Assembly (NCBI GenBank): GCA_937876465.1
Contig: CALEHV010000023.1
Coordinates: 6,625 to 70,624, forward strand
Source of the DNA: an uncultured Bacillota bacterium
GTDB taxonomy: Bacteria > Bacillota_I > Bacilli_A > RFN20 > CAG-826
Direction of reading: 5' to 3'
Length of the DNA stretch: 64,000 nt
In this document: one piece after another, positions 16,351 through 25,057 of the stretch
Layout: each line of letters starts with the position of its first letter
Position numbering within the stretch: position 1 is the first letter of the stretch
Notes under the pieces: generated by a model
The model's database searches: none
What the model was told of the DNA's origin: nothing
Seen by the model: the letters and a program-made list of their open reading frames with translations, nothing else
Made by a program: the position numbers and the translations under genes

Positions 16351-17562
16351 ATGGATAAAGAAATACAAGCATTAATTAGAAAAGAAACAAAACGTCAAAA
16401 CGTTGGTATTGAACTTATTGCTAGTGAAAACTACGCAAGCAAAGATGTACGTAAAGCATGTAGTTCGATTCTTACAAATAAATACGCAGAAGGATATCCA
16501 CATAAAAGATACTATGGTGGATGTGAATTTGTAGACCAAGTTGAGGAACTTGCTATTGAAAGAGTTTGCAAATTGTTTGGCTGTAAATTTGCTAATGTCC
16601 AACCACATAGTGGTTCACAAGCAAATGCAGAAGCTTACAGAGCCCTTCTTCCTGAAGGAGGAAAGATTCTTTCTTTAGTTTTAAATGATGGTGGACACTT
16701 AACACACGGTTCTCCAGTTTCCTTCTCATCACATTTTTATCAATTCATTTTCTATCCTTTATCAAAGGAAGGAAAACTTGATTACGATGGAATCTTAGAA
16801 ATTGCTAAACAAGAAAAGCCAGATTTAATCCTTGCAGGTTATAGTGCATATCCATACGCAATAGACTTTAAAGCAATTAGAGAAATTTGTGACAAAGTAG
16901 GTTGTAAATTTATGGTTGATATGGCTCATATTGCAGGCTTAGTTGCTGGTGGTGAACATATGTCACCAATTCCATATGCTGATGTAGTTACTTCAACAAC
17001 TCATAAAACACTTAGAGGTCCAAGAGGAGGAATCATTTTAACTAATGATGAAGAACTTATTAAGAAGATTAATTCTGCAGTATTCCCATTCTACCAAGGC
17101 GGACCTTTAGAGCACATTATCGCTGCAAAAGCCACATGTTTTAAGGAAGCTGATAGTGCAGAATTCAAGAAATATGCTAAGAATGTTGTTCTTAATACAA
17201 GAGCATGCCGTGATGCATTTGCAAAGCTTGGAGATAAGGTTAGCTCAACAGATAATCACCTATTCTTGCTTAACACATTAGAATCATTCGGTTTAAATGG
17301 TTTAGAAGCTCAAAAGAAGCTTGAAACAATTAATGTTACAACAAATAAGAATATGCTTCCTAACGACACATTAAAGCCAAATAAAACTTCTGGCTTAAGA
17401 ATCGGCTTTGCTGCAGTTACTACAAGAGGCTGTACAAAGAAAGATGCTGAAAAAGTTGCAGAATTAATTCACAACTTCTTATCGAATAAGATTGATGAAA
17501 AAGCAGCTAAAAAAGAAGTTGCCGAACTTATTAAAGATTGGAAACTTATTCAAAACATTTAG
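16351..17562 (+). CDS. glyA: Serine hydroxymethyltransferase
   Basis: The 403-residue enzyme interconverts serine and glycine while charging tetrahydrofolate with a one-carbon unit, using pyridoxal phosphate. Hallmarks are ELIASENYAS near the N-terminus, NKYAEGYPHKRYYGGCEFVD (about 43–62), DMAHIAGLVAGG, and the PLP-lysine motif TSTTHKTLRGPRGG (about 214–227). Length matches bacterial GlyA. GAGG lies 10 nt before ATG 16351. It complements SerC and SerA encoded at the other end of the window. Confidence 0.96.
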   Translation: MDKEIQALIRKETKRQNVGIELIASENYASKDVRKACSSILTNKYAEGYPHKRYYGGCEFVDQVEELAIERVCKLFGCKFANVQPHSGSQANAEAYRALLPEGGKILSLVLNDGGHLTHGSPVSFSSHFYQFIFYPLSKEGKLDYDGILEIAKQEKPDLILAGYSAYPYAIDFKAIREICDKVGCKFMVDMAHIAGLVAGGEHMSPIPYADVVTSTTHKTLRGPRGGIILTNDEELIKKINSAVFPFYQGGPLEHIIAAKATCFKEADSAEFKKYAKNVVLNTRACRDAFAKLGDKVSSTDNHLFLLNTLESFGLNGLEAQKKLETINVTTNKNMLPNDTLKPNKTSGLRIGFAAVTTRGCTKKDAEKVAELIHNFLSNKIDEKAAKKEVAELIKDWKLIQNI

Positions 17563-17570
17563 TTTTATTT

Positions 17571-19634
17571 ATGAAAAAGAATTTTGTTAAAAGTATTTTA
17601 TTCGTTTCTTTATCTATGCTAGTTTTTTGCGCATGTGGAATTGTTGCAATAAAGAATAACGGAAATGCTATACAAACAAACGCTTTAACAAAACCTACAA
17701 ATATAGATTTAAAAGATAATTCAGAAGACGAAATAAGAGAATATTGGTCGTACTTAGATGATTTACCAGCTTCAGAAAGAAGAGGCACAAATCTTTTAAA
17801 GAATCTTAAATACATTATGGTCAATAATCCATCGAATCCGGAAAGACCTGCTCAATATTTTTCTTATAGTGTTTGTAGAGATATATATGAAATTACAGAT
17901 CGTAACTGGGTGAAAGCTCCTGCTAGTGAAATCACAGGTTACGATGAAGAAACAAACACAATTACAGGGTTTAAATATGGAGAAAATCCATATCTTTATT
18001 ATTACTATCGTAATGATAACTATACAAACCCTCATAGAGCTGGAGACAAGGTATCGCCAGTTGATGGAGAAGGGACTCCACAAGTAATTCTTAATCAAGA
18101 ACATTTGTGGTCTAAATCTCATGGTTTTAGCGAAAAACAAAATGCCGGTAGTGATCTCCATCATTTAGTTGCTGGTGATCAAGCAGTTAATAAGTGGGCT
18201 CACTCAAACCATTCTTATGGTTATGTAGAAAATGAAGATTCTGGATGGGCTGCATCTAGAGTTAAATGGGGCGAGAATAACGCTTTATTAGGAAACAAAA
18301 AAGGCAACCCTTTGCATCCAGATTCACAAGATGAATCAGCAACAGTTTTTGAGCCAAGAGATGAAGACAAAGGCGATATAGCTAGAGCTTTATTCTATAT
18401 GGCTGCTCGTTACAATTATTTTGGCATTGATGAAACTCAAGCATCAGAATCTGAACCAGATTTATTACTTGTTGACCATGTTATTTCTAACGACACAACA
18501 CAAGTTTGTGACGGAACAAATGGACCTGCTAAATATGGTAAATTATCCGATTTATTAGAATGGGTGAAATTAGACCCTGTTGATGTTTTTAGTGATGAAG
18601 GTATGCACGAAGTGCATCGTAACAATCTTATCTATAACAATTTCCAATATACAAGAAATCCATTTATTGATTTTCCTGAATGGATTGATTACATATGGGG
18701 TGATAAAGCCGAGACTGGAATTGCAAGTCCTGCAACCGACACTATTAATGGTTACAACGAGGAAACAACAGAATGCTATGAGAAGATTACTTCTTTAAAC
18801 GAATTAACAAGCGGCAGATATATTATTGGATCTCAATACGGTGACAATTTTTATGCAATGAGCAACAAAACTATTTCATCCGGAAAAATAGCAGGTCACG
18901 CAATTACAGTTAAAGATGACAAAATTTCTCTAGATTATAAAAATGATTATGAAGTTAATTTAACTGTTACAAAAGATAGCTCAACTAAAGTATCTATCAG
19001 CGTTCCAACTGGATATATCAGATATTCAGGTTCGTCTACTAATTTAGAAATCGGAACTCCTAGTTATGAGTGGAATGCATCTGTTGCAAATAATTGTGGA
19101 ACATTTAATTTTTCTACCGGAACAAGATCATTAGCTTTTACAACTAGTAGCGGAGGTTTTAAAGCCTACGCATCAATTACTGAAGGAACTTATTTGAATT
19201 TAGAATTGTATAAGTATGTTGGCGAAACAAAAGAGACTTTCGCACAAGCAATAATGAACCATATTAACTGTGATTCAACAGGGGTTACTGGTCCTACATT
19301 TGATGTTGGTTACGAATGGTCAGATTTATCAATTATCTTTGCAAAACTCCCATCAAACGATAAAGAATACTTGCAAAATTCAACTGCAGACGAGAGTTCA
19401 ACTAACATTATTGAAAAGGCTATGTACCGCTACGATTACATAGTTGCAAAATATTCTGCTTATGAAGATTTTATATCTCGAAATCCATCAATGCTGTTCT
19501 ATGATTTTGTAATAAATAATAACGATGAAGAAACTTCAGTATTATTGCCAATTATAGTTGTTATAAGCCTAGCAACATTAACATCTTTAGGAACATGTCT
19601 TTATATCAAGAAAAGAAATCGCGAAATAAATTAG
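17571..19634 (+). CDS. Secreted endonuclease I-family nuclease, membrane-anchored (paralog 1)
   Basis: The 687-residue protein has an N-terminal signal segment, then a nuclease domain (about 110–370) with LNQEHLWSKSHGFSEK and AGSDLHHLVAGDQAVNKW. These match the His-Me finger core of endonuclease I/NucM. A beta-type domain follows (ITSLNELTSGRYIIGSQYGD, about 390–540), then a helical region and a C-terminal membrane helix with basic tail KKRNREIN. It probably degrades extracellular DNA or RNA at the cell surface. ATG 17571 lies 8 nt after glyA and lacks a clear ribosome site; a TTG at 17538 inside glyA was rejected. The next gene is a close paralog. Confidence 0.82.
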   Translation: MKKNFVKSILFVSLSMLVFCACGIVAIKNNGNAIQTNALTKPTNIDLKDNSEDEIREYWSYLDDLPASERRGTNLLKNLKYIMVNNPSNPERPAQYFSYSVCRDIYEITDRNWVKAPASEITGYDEETNTITGFKYGENPYLYYYYRNDNYTNPHRAGDKVSPVDGEGTPQVILNQEHLWSKSHGFSEKQNAGSDLHHLVAGDQAVNKWAHSNHSYGYVENEDSGWAASRVKWGENNALLGNKKGNPLHPDSQDESATVFEPRDEDKGDIARALFYMAARYNYFGIDETQASESEPDLLLVDHVISNDTTQVCDGTNGPAKYGKLSDLLEWVKLDPVDVFSDEGMHEVHRNNLIYNNFQYTRNPFIDFPEWIDYIWGDKAETGIASPATDTINGYNEETTECYEKITSLNELTSGRYIIGSQYGDNFYAMSNKTISSGKIAGHAITVKDDKISLDYKNDYEVNLTVTKDSSTKVSISVPTGYIRYSGSSTNLEIGTPSYEWNASVANNCGTFNFSTGTRSLAFTTSSGGFKAYASITEGTYLNLELYKYVGETKETFAQAIMNHINCDSTGVTGPTFDVGYEWSDLSIIFAKLPSNDKEYLQNSTADESSTNIIEKAMYRYDYIVAKYSAYEDFISRNPSMLFYDFVINNNDEETSVLLPIIVVISLATLTSLGTCLYIKKRNREIN

Positions 19635-19653
19635 GGTCATCTGACCCTTTTTT
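19634..19653 (+). terminator. Intrinsic terminator after nuclease paralog 1
   Basis: GGGTC (19634–19638) pairs with GACCC (19643–19647) around an ATCT loop and is followed by six T bases. Confidence 0.8.
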
Positions 19654-19677
19654 GTTTCTTTCAATATAAGAAATTTA

Positions 19678-19683
19678 TATAAT
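19678..19683 (+). promoter_or_regulatory. TATAAT, 9 nt before the ATG of nuclease paralog 2
   Basis: A consensus -10 ends 9 nt before ATG 19693. No Shine–Dalgarno is present and a terminator lies directly upstream, so this must be the gene's own promoter. Confidence 0.6.
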
Positions 19684-19692
19684 TACTTTAAT

Positions 19693-21312
19693 ATGAAAAA
19701 GATTTTTATCACATTGTTAAGTGCGTCTATATTGAGCACAATTGCAGTTGGCATAGTTGCTACTAATAAACATGTTTTTGTTAAAGAAACAGTAATGGTT
19801 AATGCAGCCTCTCCAACAAAGCCTACAACTATTGATTTAAAAGATAATAGTGAAGAAGAAATTCGTGAATATTGGTCATATTTAAACGACTTACCAGAAT
19901 CTGAAAGAAGAGGAGAAAACCTTCTTAAGAATCTTAAATATATTATGGTGAACAATCCTGCTCATCCTGATAAAACAGCACGTTATTTTTCTTATAGCGT
20001 TTGTAGAGATATCTATGATATCACTGATCGTAACTGGGTAAAATCTCCTGCTAGCGAAATAAGCGGCTATGATGCTTCTAGTAACACAATTACAGAATTC
20101 AAATATGGAGAAAATCCATATCTTTATTACTATTATCGAAATGATAATTATACAAATCCGCATAAAGCTGAAGATAAGGTGTCTCCAGTTGATGGAGAAG
20201 GAACTCCTCAAGCCATACTTAATCAAGAGCATTTATGGTCTAAATCTCATGGCTTTAGTGAAAAGCAAAATGCAGGTAGTGATCTCCATCATTTAGTTGC
20301 TGGCGATCAAGCAGTTAATAAGTGGGCTCACTCAAACCATTCTTATGGTTATGTTCAAAACGAAGATTCAAGTTGGGCTGCAGCAAGAGTTAAATGGGGA
20401 GAAAATGATGCATTATTAGGAAACAAGAATGGCAATCCACTACATAGTGCATCACAAGACGAATCAAATACTGTATTTGAACCGCGAGATGAAGACAAGG
20501 GCGATGTTGCAAGAGCTTTATTCTATATGGTTGCTCGTTATAACTACATTGGTGATGATGCAACCAAAGCTTCTGAAGCAGAACCTAACTTAACATTAGT
20601 TGATTACGTTATTTCAAACGAAACAACACAAGTTTGCGATGGAACAAACGGTGCTGCTAAATACGGTAAATTATCAGATTTACTTGATTGGGTTAAAGTT
20701 GATCCGGTAAATGATTCTACAAATGAAGGAATGCACGAGATTCATCGTAACAACCTTATTTACAATAATTATCAATATACAAGAAACCCATTTATTGATT
20801 TCCCAGATTGGATTGATCTTATTTGGGGAGATAAAGCATCAACAGGAAAAGCCGATCCTTCAATTGATAGACTTTATGGAATCAATAAAGTTGCTCCAAC
20901 ATCAATTACATTAAGTGCTGCAAAGACAGAAATTAAAAAGGGTGAAATAGTTAAAATAAATGTTAGTTCAGTTGCACCAAGTGACGCTTCAAAAGCAGTT
21001 ACCTATTCATCAAGTAATGAAAATATTGCAACAGTTGATGCAAGTGGAAATGTAAAAGGAATTGGAGAAGGCGAAGTTACAATTACTGCTACATCAAAAT
21101 TAGAAAGTAATGTAAAAGCAACTATTACAATTAAAGTAACTGTGGATAAGATGAATCCAGTTATTCTAATTGTTGGTGGAATAGGTGCAGTTGTAGTAAT
21201 AATTATCTTAATCATTGTGTTTGCAAACATGTCTAAAAAACAAAGAAAATCAGCAATGAAAAAGATAACAAAATCTGTTAAGTCTTCCTCTAAAAAGAAG
21301 AGTAAAAAATAA
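19693..21312 (+). CDS. Secreted endonuclease I-family nuclease with Big_2 domain (paralog 2)
   Basis: The 539-residue protein has a signal segment, a nuclease domain (about 115–375) nearly identical in long stretches to paralog 1 (NQEHLWSKSHGFSEKQNAGS and DLHHLVAGDQAVNKWAHSN), one bacterial Ig-like Big_2 domain (about 400–480), a membrane helix (about 488–510) and a very basic Lys/Ser tail. A recent tandem duplication with different C-terminal modules is evident. It is expected to be a surface nuclease for DNA scavenging, biofilm or neutrophil-trap DNA. The start is leaderless in type. Confidence 0.83.
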   Translation: MKKIFITLLSASILSTIAVGIVATNKHVFVKETVMVNAASPTKPTTIDLKDNSEEEIREYWSYLNDLPESERRGENLLKNLKYIMVNNPAHPDKTARYFSYSVCRDIYDITDRNWVKSPASEISGYDASSNTITEFKYGENPYLYYYYRNDNYTNPHKAEDKVSPVDGEGTPQAILNQEHLWSKSHGFSEKQNAGSDLHHLVAGDQAVNKWAHSNHSYGYVQNEDSSWAAARVKWGENDALLGNKNGNPLHSASQDESNTVFEPRDEDKGDVARALFYMVARYNYIGDDATKASEAEPNLTLVDYVISNETTQVCDGTNGAAKYGKLSDLLDWVKVDPVNDSTNEGMHEIHRNNLIYNNYQYTRNPFIDFPDWIDLIWGDKASTGKADPSIDRLYGINKVAPTSITLSAAKTEIKKGEIVKINVSSVAPSDASKAVTYSSSNENIATVDASGNVKGIGEGEVTITATSKLESNVKATITIKVTVDKMNPVILIVGGIGAVVVIIILIIVFANMSKKQRKSAMKKITKSVKSSSKKKSKK

Positions 21313-21314
21313 CA

Positions 21315-21359
21315 AAAAAGGTGACCGTTGTTGACTAGTCCACATCGAGTCACCTTTTT
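21315..21359. terminator. Bidirectional terminator between nuclease 2 and add
   Basis: AAAAAGGTGAC (21315–21325) pairs with GTCACCTTTTT (21349–21359). The 23-nt loop contains a GACTAGTC palindrome. A and T runs on both sides serve the two converging genes. Confidence 0.85.
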
Positions 21360-21361
21360 CG

Positions 21362-22354
21362 TTATTTAATTAAGCTGACAAGTACTTGTTTTTCCTTATC
21401 ACTAATAAATGCTGAATTTATAGTATTAATGGCGATTTGCTGCAATATTTCATCAGAATAACCATGTTTTGCTAATATTTCATATTGCTCAACAAGGGTA
21501 GTGTTGCATGGTGCCATATCATCACTATTTAATGTAACAACAATACCTCTTTTGACGAATTCTTTAATAGGCATTTTGTCATAGTCTGGGAATTCTTTTG
21601 TAACATGATTTGATACAGGGCACATTTCAAGTGGAATCTTACGTTCAGCAAGCTCATTCATTAGCTTTTCATCATATATAGATTTAATGCCGTGGCCAAT
21701 ACGAACCGCACCCATATCTAACGCACTTCTTACTGATTCAGGACCTGAGGCTTCACCAGCATGAATTGTGAACGGAACTTCTAAATCTTTAGCAAGTGCG
21801 AATTGATCTACAAACATTTCGTTTGGGAATAAACTTTCAGCTCCAGCAATGTCCAATGCACAGACACCTTTATTTAAGTATTTACGTGTAACTTTAACTG
21901 TTTCCATATTTTGGGCATAGTTATTGTTGCCGCGCATCATGCATAAGATAAGTTGTGATTTAAAATTGTATTTTTGATTTGCTTCTTTCATTGCATCAAT
22001 AAGAGTTGAAACAACGTTATCTTGTGTTAATCCTTTTTCACACGAAAGTTGAGGTGCCATTCTAATTTCTGCATATTTAAGTCCTTGTTCTGACAAACGT
22101 TTGATTAAATCAATAATAGATTTTCTTAAACCATTTTTTGTTTGTAAAACAAGGGCAGGAATATCAAATTTTTCAAGGAATTGAACTAATGAAGAGCATT
22201 CATCAGTGCAAACCATGCGTTTATAAATTTCTTTTGGATCATATGATGGTAATTCCACTCCATCATCTTTTGCTATTTCTATAACCACTTCTGGTGATAG
22301 AGAGCCATCTAAGTGTAGATGTAAATCTACTAATGCTAATTTTCTGTAATTCAT
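21362..22354 (-). CDS. add: Adenosine deaminase
   Basis: The 330-residue enzyme converts adenosine or deoxyadenosine to inosine. Metal and catalytic motifs are HLHLDGSLSPEV near the N-terminus, HAGEASGPESVRSAL (about 198–212), RIGHGIK with the catalytic His, and LNSDDMAPC with paired Asp ligands. Length is typical. On the minus strand GATAAT (complement of 22361–22366) lies 6 nt before the ATG without a ribosome site. It fits the purine salvage theme of the surrounding nucleases and SurE. Confidence 0.93.
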   Translation of the reverse strand: MNYRKLALVDLHLHLDGSLSPEVVIEIAKDDGVELPSYDPKEIYKRMVCTDECSSLVQFLEKFDIPALVLQTKNGLRKSIIDLIKRLSEQGLKYAEIRMAPQLSCEKGLTQDNVVSTLIDAMKEANQKYNFKSQLILCMMRGNNNYAQNMETVKVTRKYLNKGVCALDIAGAESLFPNEMFVDQFALAKDLEVPFTIHAGEASGPESVRSALDMGAVRIGHGIKSIYDEKLMNELAERKIPLEMCPVSNHVTKEFPDYDKMPIKEFVKRGIVVTLNSDDMAPCNTTLVEQYEILAKHGYSDEILQQIAINTINSAFISDKEKQVLVSLIK

Positions 22355-22486
22355 ACAATTATTATCTTATAAAACTTTATAAAAGTGTAGCATAAAGCAA
22401 TCCAAAGGCTTTGCCTTTTTTCAAAATTCTAAAAATTAATGTTTCTTTTAATTGTATCTATTTTCTTTTATTTGCAAATAACGTGA

Positions 22487-22492
22487 TAAACT
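22487..22492 (+). promoter_or_regulatory. Extended -10 (TGaTAAACT) of the MazG-like gene
   Basis: TG (22484–22485) plus TAAACT (22487–22492) end 9 nt before ATG 22502. No Shine–Dalgarno is present. Confidence 0.45.
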
Positions 22493-22501
22493 ATTAGCGT
22501 T

Positions 22502-22846
22502 ATGAAAAAGAGTACATACGATAAATTAATGAAATTTAGAGATGACCGTGATTGGTCTCAATTCCATACAGGAGAAAATTTAGCAAAATCTATTTGCATT
22601 GAAGCTGCCGAATTACTTGAAGTTTTCCAATGGAGCGATAAAGAAAAATCAATTGAAAAGATTAGAGAAGAACTTGCAGATGTTTTTATGTATGCAACAT
22701 TATTAGCAGATAGATATCATCTTGATATTGACGAAATTATGCTTGAGAAGCTTAAAAGAAATGAAGAAAAATATCCTGCAGAATTAGTCAAAGGATCAAG
22801 CAAAAAGTATACTGAATATAAGGAAATTGCTAGAAACAAAAAATAA
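22502..22846 (+). CDS. MazG-like nucleotide pyrophosphohydrolase
   Basis: The 114-residue all-helical protein matches the short MazG/dCTPase type. The metal-binding pattern appears as SICIEAAELLEVFQW (about 30–44, with the ExxE part) and EELADVFMYATLLADRY (about 60–76, ExxD). These enzymes hydrolyse non-canonical or excess (d)NTPs to monophosphates as house-cleaning. The gene is monocistronic with a terminator after it. Confidence 0.85.
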   Translation: MKKSTYDKLMKFRDDRDWSQFHTGENLAKSICIEAAELLEVFQWSDKEKSIEKIREELADVFMYATLLADRYHLDIDEIMLEKLKRNEEKYPAELVKGSSKKYTEYKEIARNKK

Positions 22847-22856
22847 AGTATTTAGA

Positions 22857-22885
22857 AAAAATAACTGCGATTTGCAGTTATTTTT
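22857..22885. terminator. Bidirectional terminator between the MazG-like and gtrA genes
   Basis: AAAATAACTGC pairs with GCAGTTATTTT around a short loop, with A and T runs on both sides. The stop codon of the converging GtrA gene lies inside the stem. Confidence 0.8.
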
Positions 22886-23417
22886 CTTTACTTTTCGCGA
22901 TATCTTCGGGAGATTTATATATAAATTTCTTTCTTGAGATATAGTTCCAAAATAGAACAATTAATGTCTTAATACCGAAGAATAAACAGAACCAGAAGAA
23001 CTTCCAAAAATCAAATGGTTTAGAACTATCTTTTAAGAACTCTAACCAGTTCATAAAATCAACGTGTAAGCAATTATTGCCAATCAATGTAAATATAGCC
23101 ATAATGCCTAGACCAATGCCTAATCCAATAAGAGAAAATAGGGCAAACAATAATACATTTTTTGTTGATTTTGCATTAACTGATTCATCAACATTTTTGT
23201 AAACCCAAAAGGTTGAAAGAACCCAATTAACAACAAGTGAAACTAAGAATCCTGCAGCTGTGCAAATGACCGTTTCCCACATTCCCCAATTATCAGGTAT
23301 TGGTAATGCGATTAAAGAGGAAACTCCAAAATCAACTAAAGTTGCAACAACTCCAGTAATAATGAATCTAACAATTTCCCAAGGGATTGATTTATTTTTC
23401 TTTGTTATCTCTTGCAT
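22878..23417 (-). CDS. GtrA-family membrane protein
   Basis: The 179-residue protein has four membrane segments. Motifs include VRFIITGVVATLVDFGVSSL at the N-terminus and VVNWVLSTFWVYKN, both typical of GtrA. Family members are thought to flip or present polyprenyl-linked sugars for cell-surface glycan modification. It overlaps the upstream glycosyltransferase gene by 26 bp, so the two are translated as a pair. The membrane loop near residues 125–145 is longer than in minimal members. Confidence 0.86.
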   Translation of the reverse strand: MQEITKKNKSIPWEIVRFIITGVVATLVDFGVSSLIALPIPDNWGMWETVICTAAGFLVSLVVNWVLSTFWVYKNVDESVNAKSTKNVLLFALFSLIGLGIGLGIMAIFTLIGNNCLHVDFMNWLEFLKDSSKPFDFWKFFWFCLFFGIKTLIVLFWNYISRKKFIYKSPEDIAKSKEK

Positions 23418-24423
23418 GATAATCTTTTAAGACTTCTTCATAGACGTCTTTAATTTGTGTACCAACTTTATCAATTGATCGTTCTGAAACTACTCTATAA
23501 CCTTCTTGGATAACTTTTTCATCACGATTATTTATAACTTTTGTTAAGATATCGACGAATTCATCGTTGTTGTGACCTTTATAGCAATCTATGCCATCGT
23601 GTAACCAATCAGCGTAAACACCAATATCACGAATAACACACGGGCAATAGGAAGCTAAAGCTTCAAGTGTAACGATACCTTCGTTTTCTTCATATGAAGG
23701 AAAGAAGAAAGCATCAGCGTTTTGGAATGCGCCTTTAACAACTTTAAAATCTTCAACGTATCCAGCCATAATTGCGTTTTCTGGACGATGTTTGATTGCT
23801 TTTCTAATAAAGTGAGATTGAAGTATTGGTGAAAGATGTGAGAACCAAATGAATTTTACATCTGGCATTTTACGAGCGACTTCAAAGAAGTCTTGTAAAC
23901 CTTTTCTCTTAAATGGTAATCCAAGACCAATAACAACTTTTCTATCAGGTTCTAACTTAAAATAGTTTCTAAAAATATCTTTGTATTCAGGATTGATGGC
24001 ATATCCTTTTAAATCAATACCATTACTAACCGACCAAACCTTCTTGTTGTAGCCATAAGCTTCAATTAAACCTTTTGAATATGGTGTAGGAGTAACAATG
24101 TAGTCGGCATGTGAATACATCTTCTTTAATCTCCAGAAATAGAAAACAGACATAAGTTTCCAACATCTAAAAGAATCTTTAAAGTCTTCTTTTGTTGAAT
24201 GTCCGTGAACAATAACTGGAATATGTTTTTTATTGCATCTTCTTAATACGCGATATGAATTGAACATGTATGTATTAATATGTGCAATATCATAGTCATC
24301 TTTTGGGTTTAATGTGTATTCGATGCCTGATAATTCACAAGCACGAATTTGGTGTTTTAAAGCACGTCCGATACCGGATTTACGAATAGATTTTTCGTTT
24401 TCAAAATATAATAAAACTTTCAT
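23392..24423 (-). CDS. GT4-type glycosyltransferase
   Basis: The 343-residue protein has the two-Rossmann GT-B layout of family 4 glycosyltransferases. Visible elements are NTYMFNSYRVL and HGHSTKEDF in the N-terminal half, VSNGIDLKGY at the hinge, and the C-terminal donor-site motif PSYEENEGIVTLEALASYCP (about 227–246) with its paired Glu. It likely transfers a sugar to a membrane lipid or surface glycan, with GtrA as partner. The start is driven by the palindromic divergent promoter, with TATAAT 9 nt before the ATG and no ribosome site. Confidence 0.88.
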   Translation of the reverse strand: MKVLLYFENEKSIRKSGIGRALKHQIRACELSGIEYTLNPKDDYDIAHINTYMFNSYRVLRRCNKKHIPVIVHGHSTKEDFKDSFRCWKLMSVFYFWRLKKMYSHADYIVTPTPYSKGLIEAYGYNKKVWSVSNGIDLKGYAINPEYKDIFRNYFKLEPDRKVVIGLGLPFKRKGLQDFFEVARKMPDVKFIWFSHLSPILQSHFIRKAIKHRPENAIMAGYVEDFKVVKGAFQNADAFFFPSYEENEGIVTLEALASYCPCVIRDIGVYADWLHDGIDCYKGHNNDEFVDILTKVINNRDEKVIQEGYRVVSERSIDKVGTQIKDVYEEVLKDYHARDNKEK

Positions 24424-24432
24424 ACGCTAACT

Positions 24433-24455
24433 ATTATAACAAAAAATGTTATAAT
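24433..24455. promoter_or_regulatory. Palindromic divergent promoter (two back-to-back extended -10 elements)
   Basis: ATTATAAC (24433–24440) and GTTATAAT (24448–24455) form a perfect inverted repeat with a 7-bp A-rich spacer. Each arm reads as TGTTATAAT in its own direction. The arms lie 9 nt before the glycosyltransferase ATG (minus) and 7 nt before the kinase-like ATG (plus). Only one polymerase should fit at a time. Confidence 0.7.
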
Positions 24456-24462
24456 TACTGCA

Positions 24463-25050
24463 ATGGAAATGATTAGCATTGGTCTTAAAAAATATGAAGT
24501 TGTGAAAGTTGTTAAAGAAAGCGACTTCCATTTTTCGATGATTTGTAAGTATAAAAATAAGCAATATTTTGTTCGTCAATTTAAGATGATGCAAGCATAC
24601 GAACATTGTATTCAAGATTACAAAGCAATTAAAAAATTAGGTATTAAAATACCTAAAATGATTAAAAATAGTAAGAAAAATCTCACAATTTTGTATCAAT
24701 ATATTGATGCAGAAAACTGTGCACAAAAGCTATCAAAAGAAGATATCCCAGAGAACTATTTTGATAAGTTGTTTTTGCTTCATAGATTCGCAAAATTCTC
24801 AAAAGTTGATCTTAATTATCTCCCAGAAAAATTTAGATTTTTTAACAATGAGATGTATTACATGTCTTATGAATTTTTCCCAATTGGTGGAGAGAAAAAC
24901 TTTGAAGATTTTGGATTGTTCCGCTGGCATTATGGAATGGATGCAATGAATCATTTAAAGGAACTTGGACTTCCAATTGATAAGAAAAGAGTTCTTACAC
25001 TTCCTGAGTTAAAAAAGAAGATAGTTTTACTATCTATCATGAAATGGTAA
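24463..25050 (+). CDS. Kinase-like fold protein, short
   Basis: The 195-residue protein begins like a protein-kinase or LPS-core-kinase fold: a beta-strand-rich N-lobe with YFVRQFKM where Lys would bind ATP, then LTILYQYIDAENC as hinge. It is too short to hold a full C-lobe and I see no HxD or DFG-type catalytic motif, so activity is doubtful. It shares a divergent promoter with the glycosyltransferase and lies 7–10 nt before prs. A role in sugar or lipid phosphorylation is only a guess. Confidence 0.55.
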   Translation: MEMISIGLKKYEVVKVVKESDFHFSMICKYKNKQYFVRQFKMMQAYEHCIQDYKAIKKLGIKIPKMIKNSKKNLTILYQYIDAENCAQKLSKEDIPENYFDKLFLLHRFAKFSKVDLNYLPEKFRFFNNEMYYMSYEFFPIGGEKNFEDFGLFRWHYGMDAMNHLKELGLPIDKKRVLTLPELKKKIVLLSIMKW

Positions 25051-25057
25051 GATATTG

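Noticed and set aside
19891..20232. Minus-strand frame of 113 codons opposite the second nuclease
   Set aside because: It is antisense to a conserved nuclease domain. A matching antisense frame in the paralog arises simply from the duplication.
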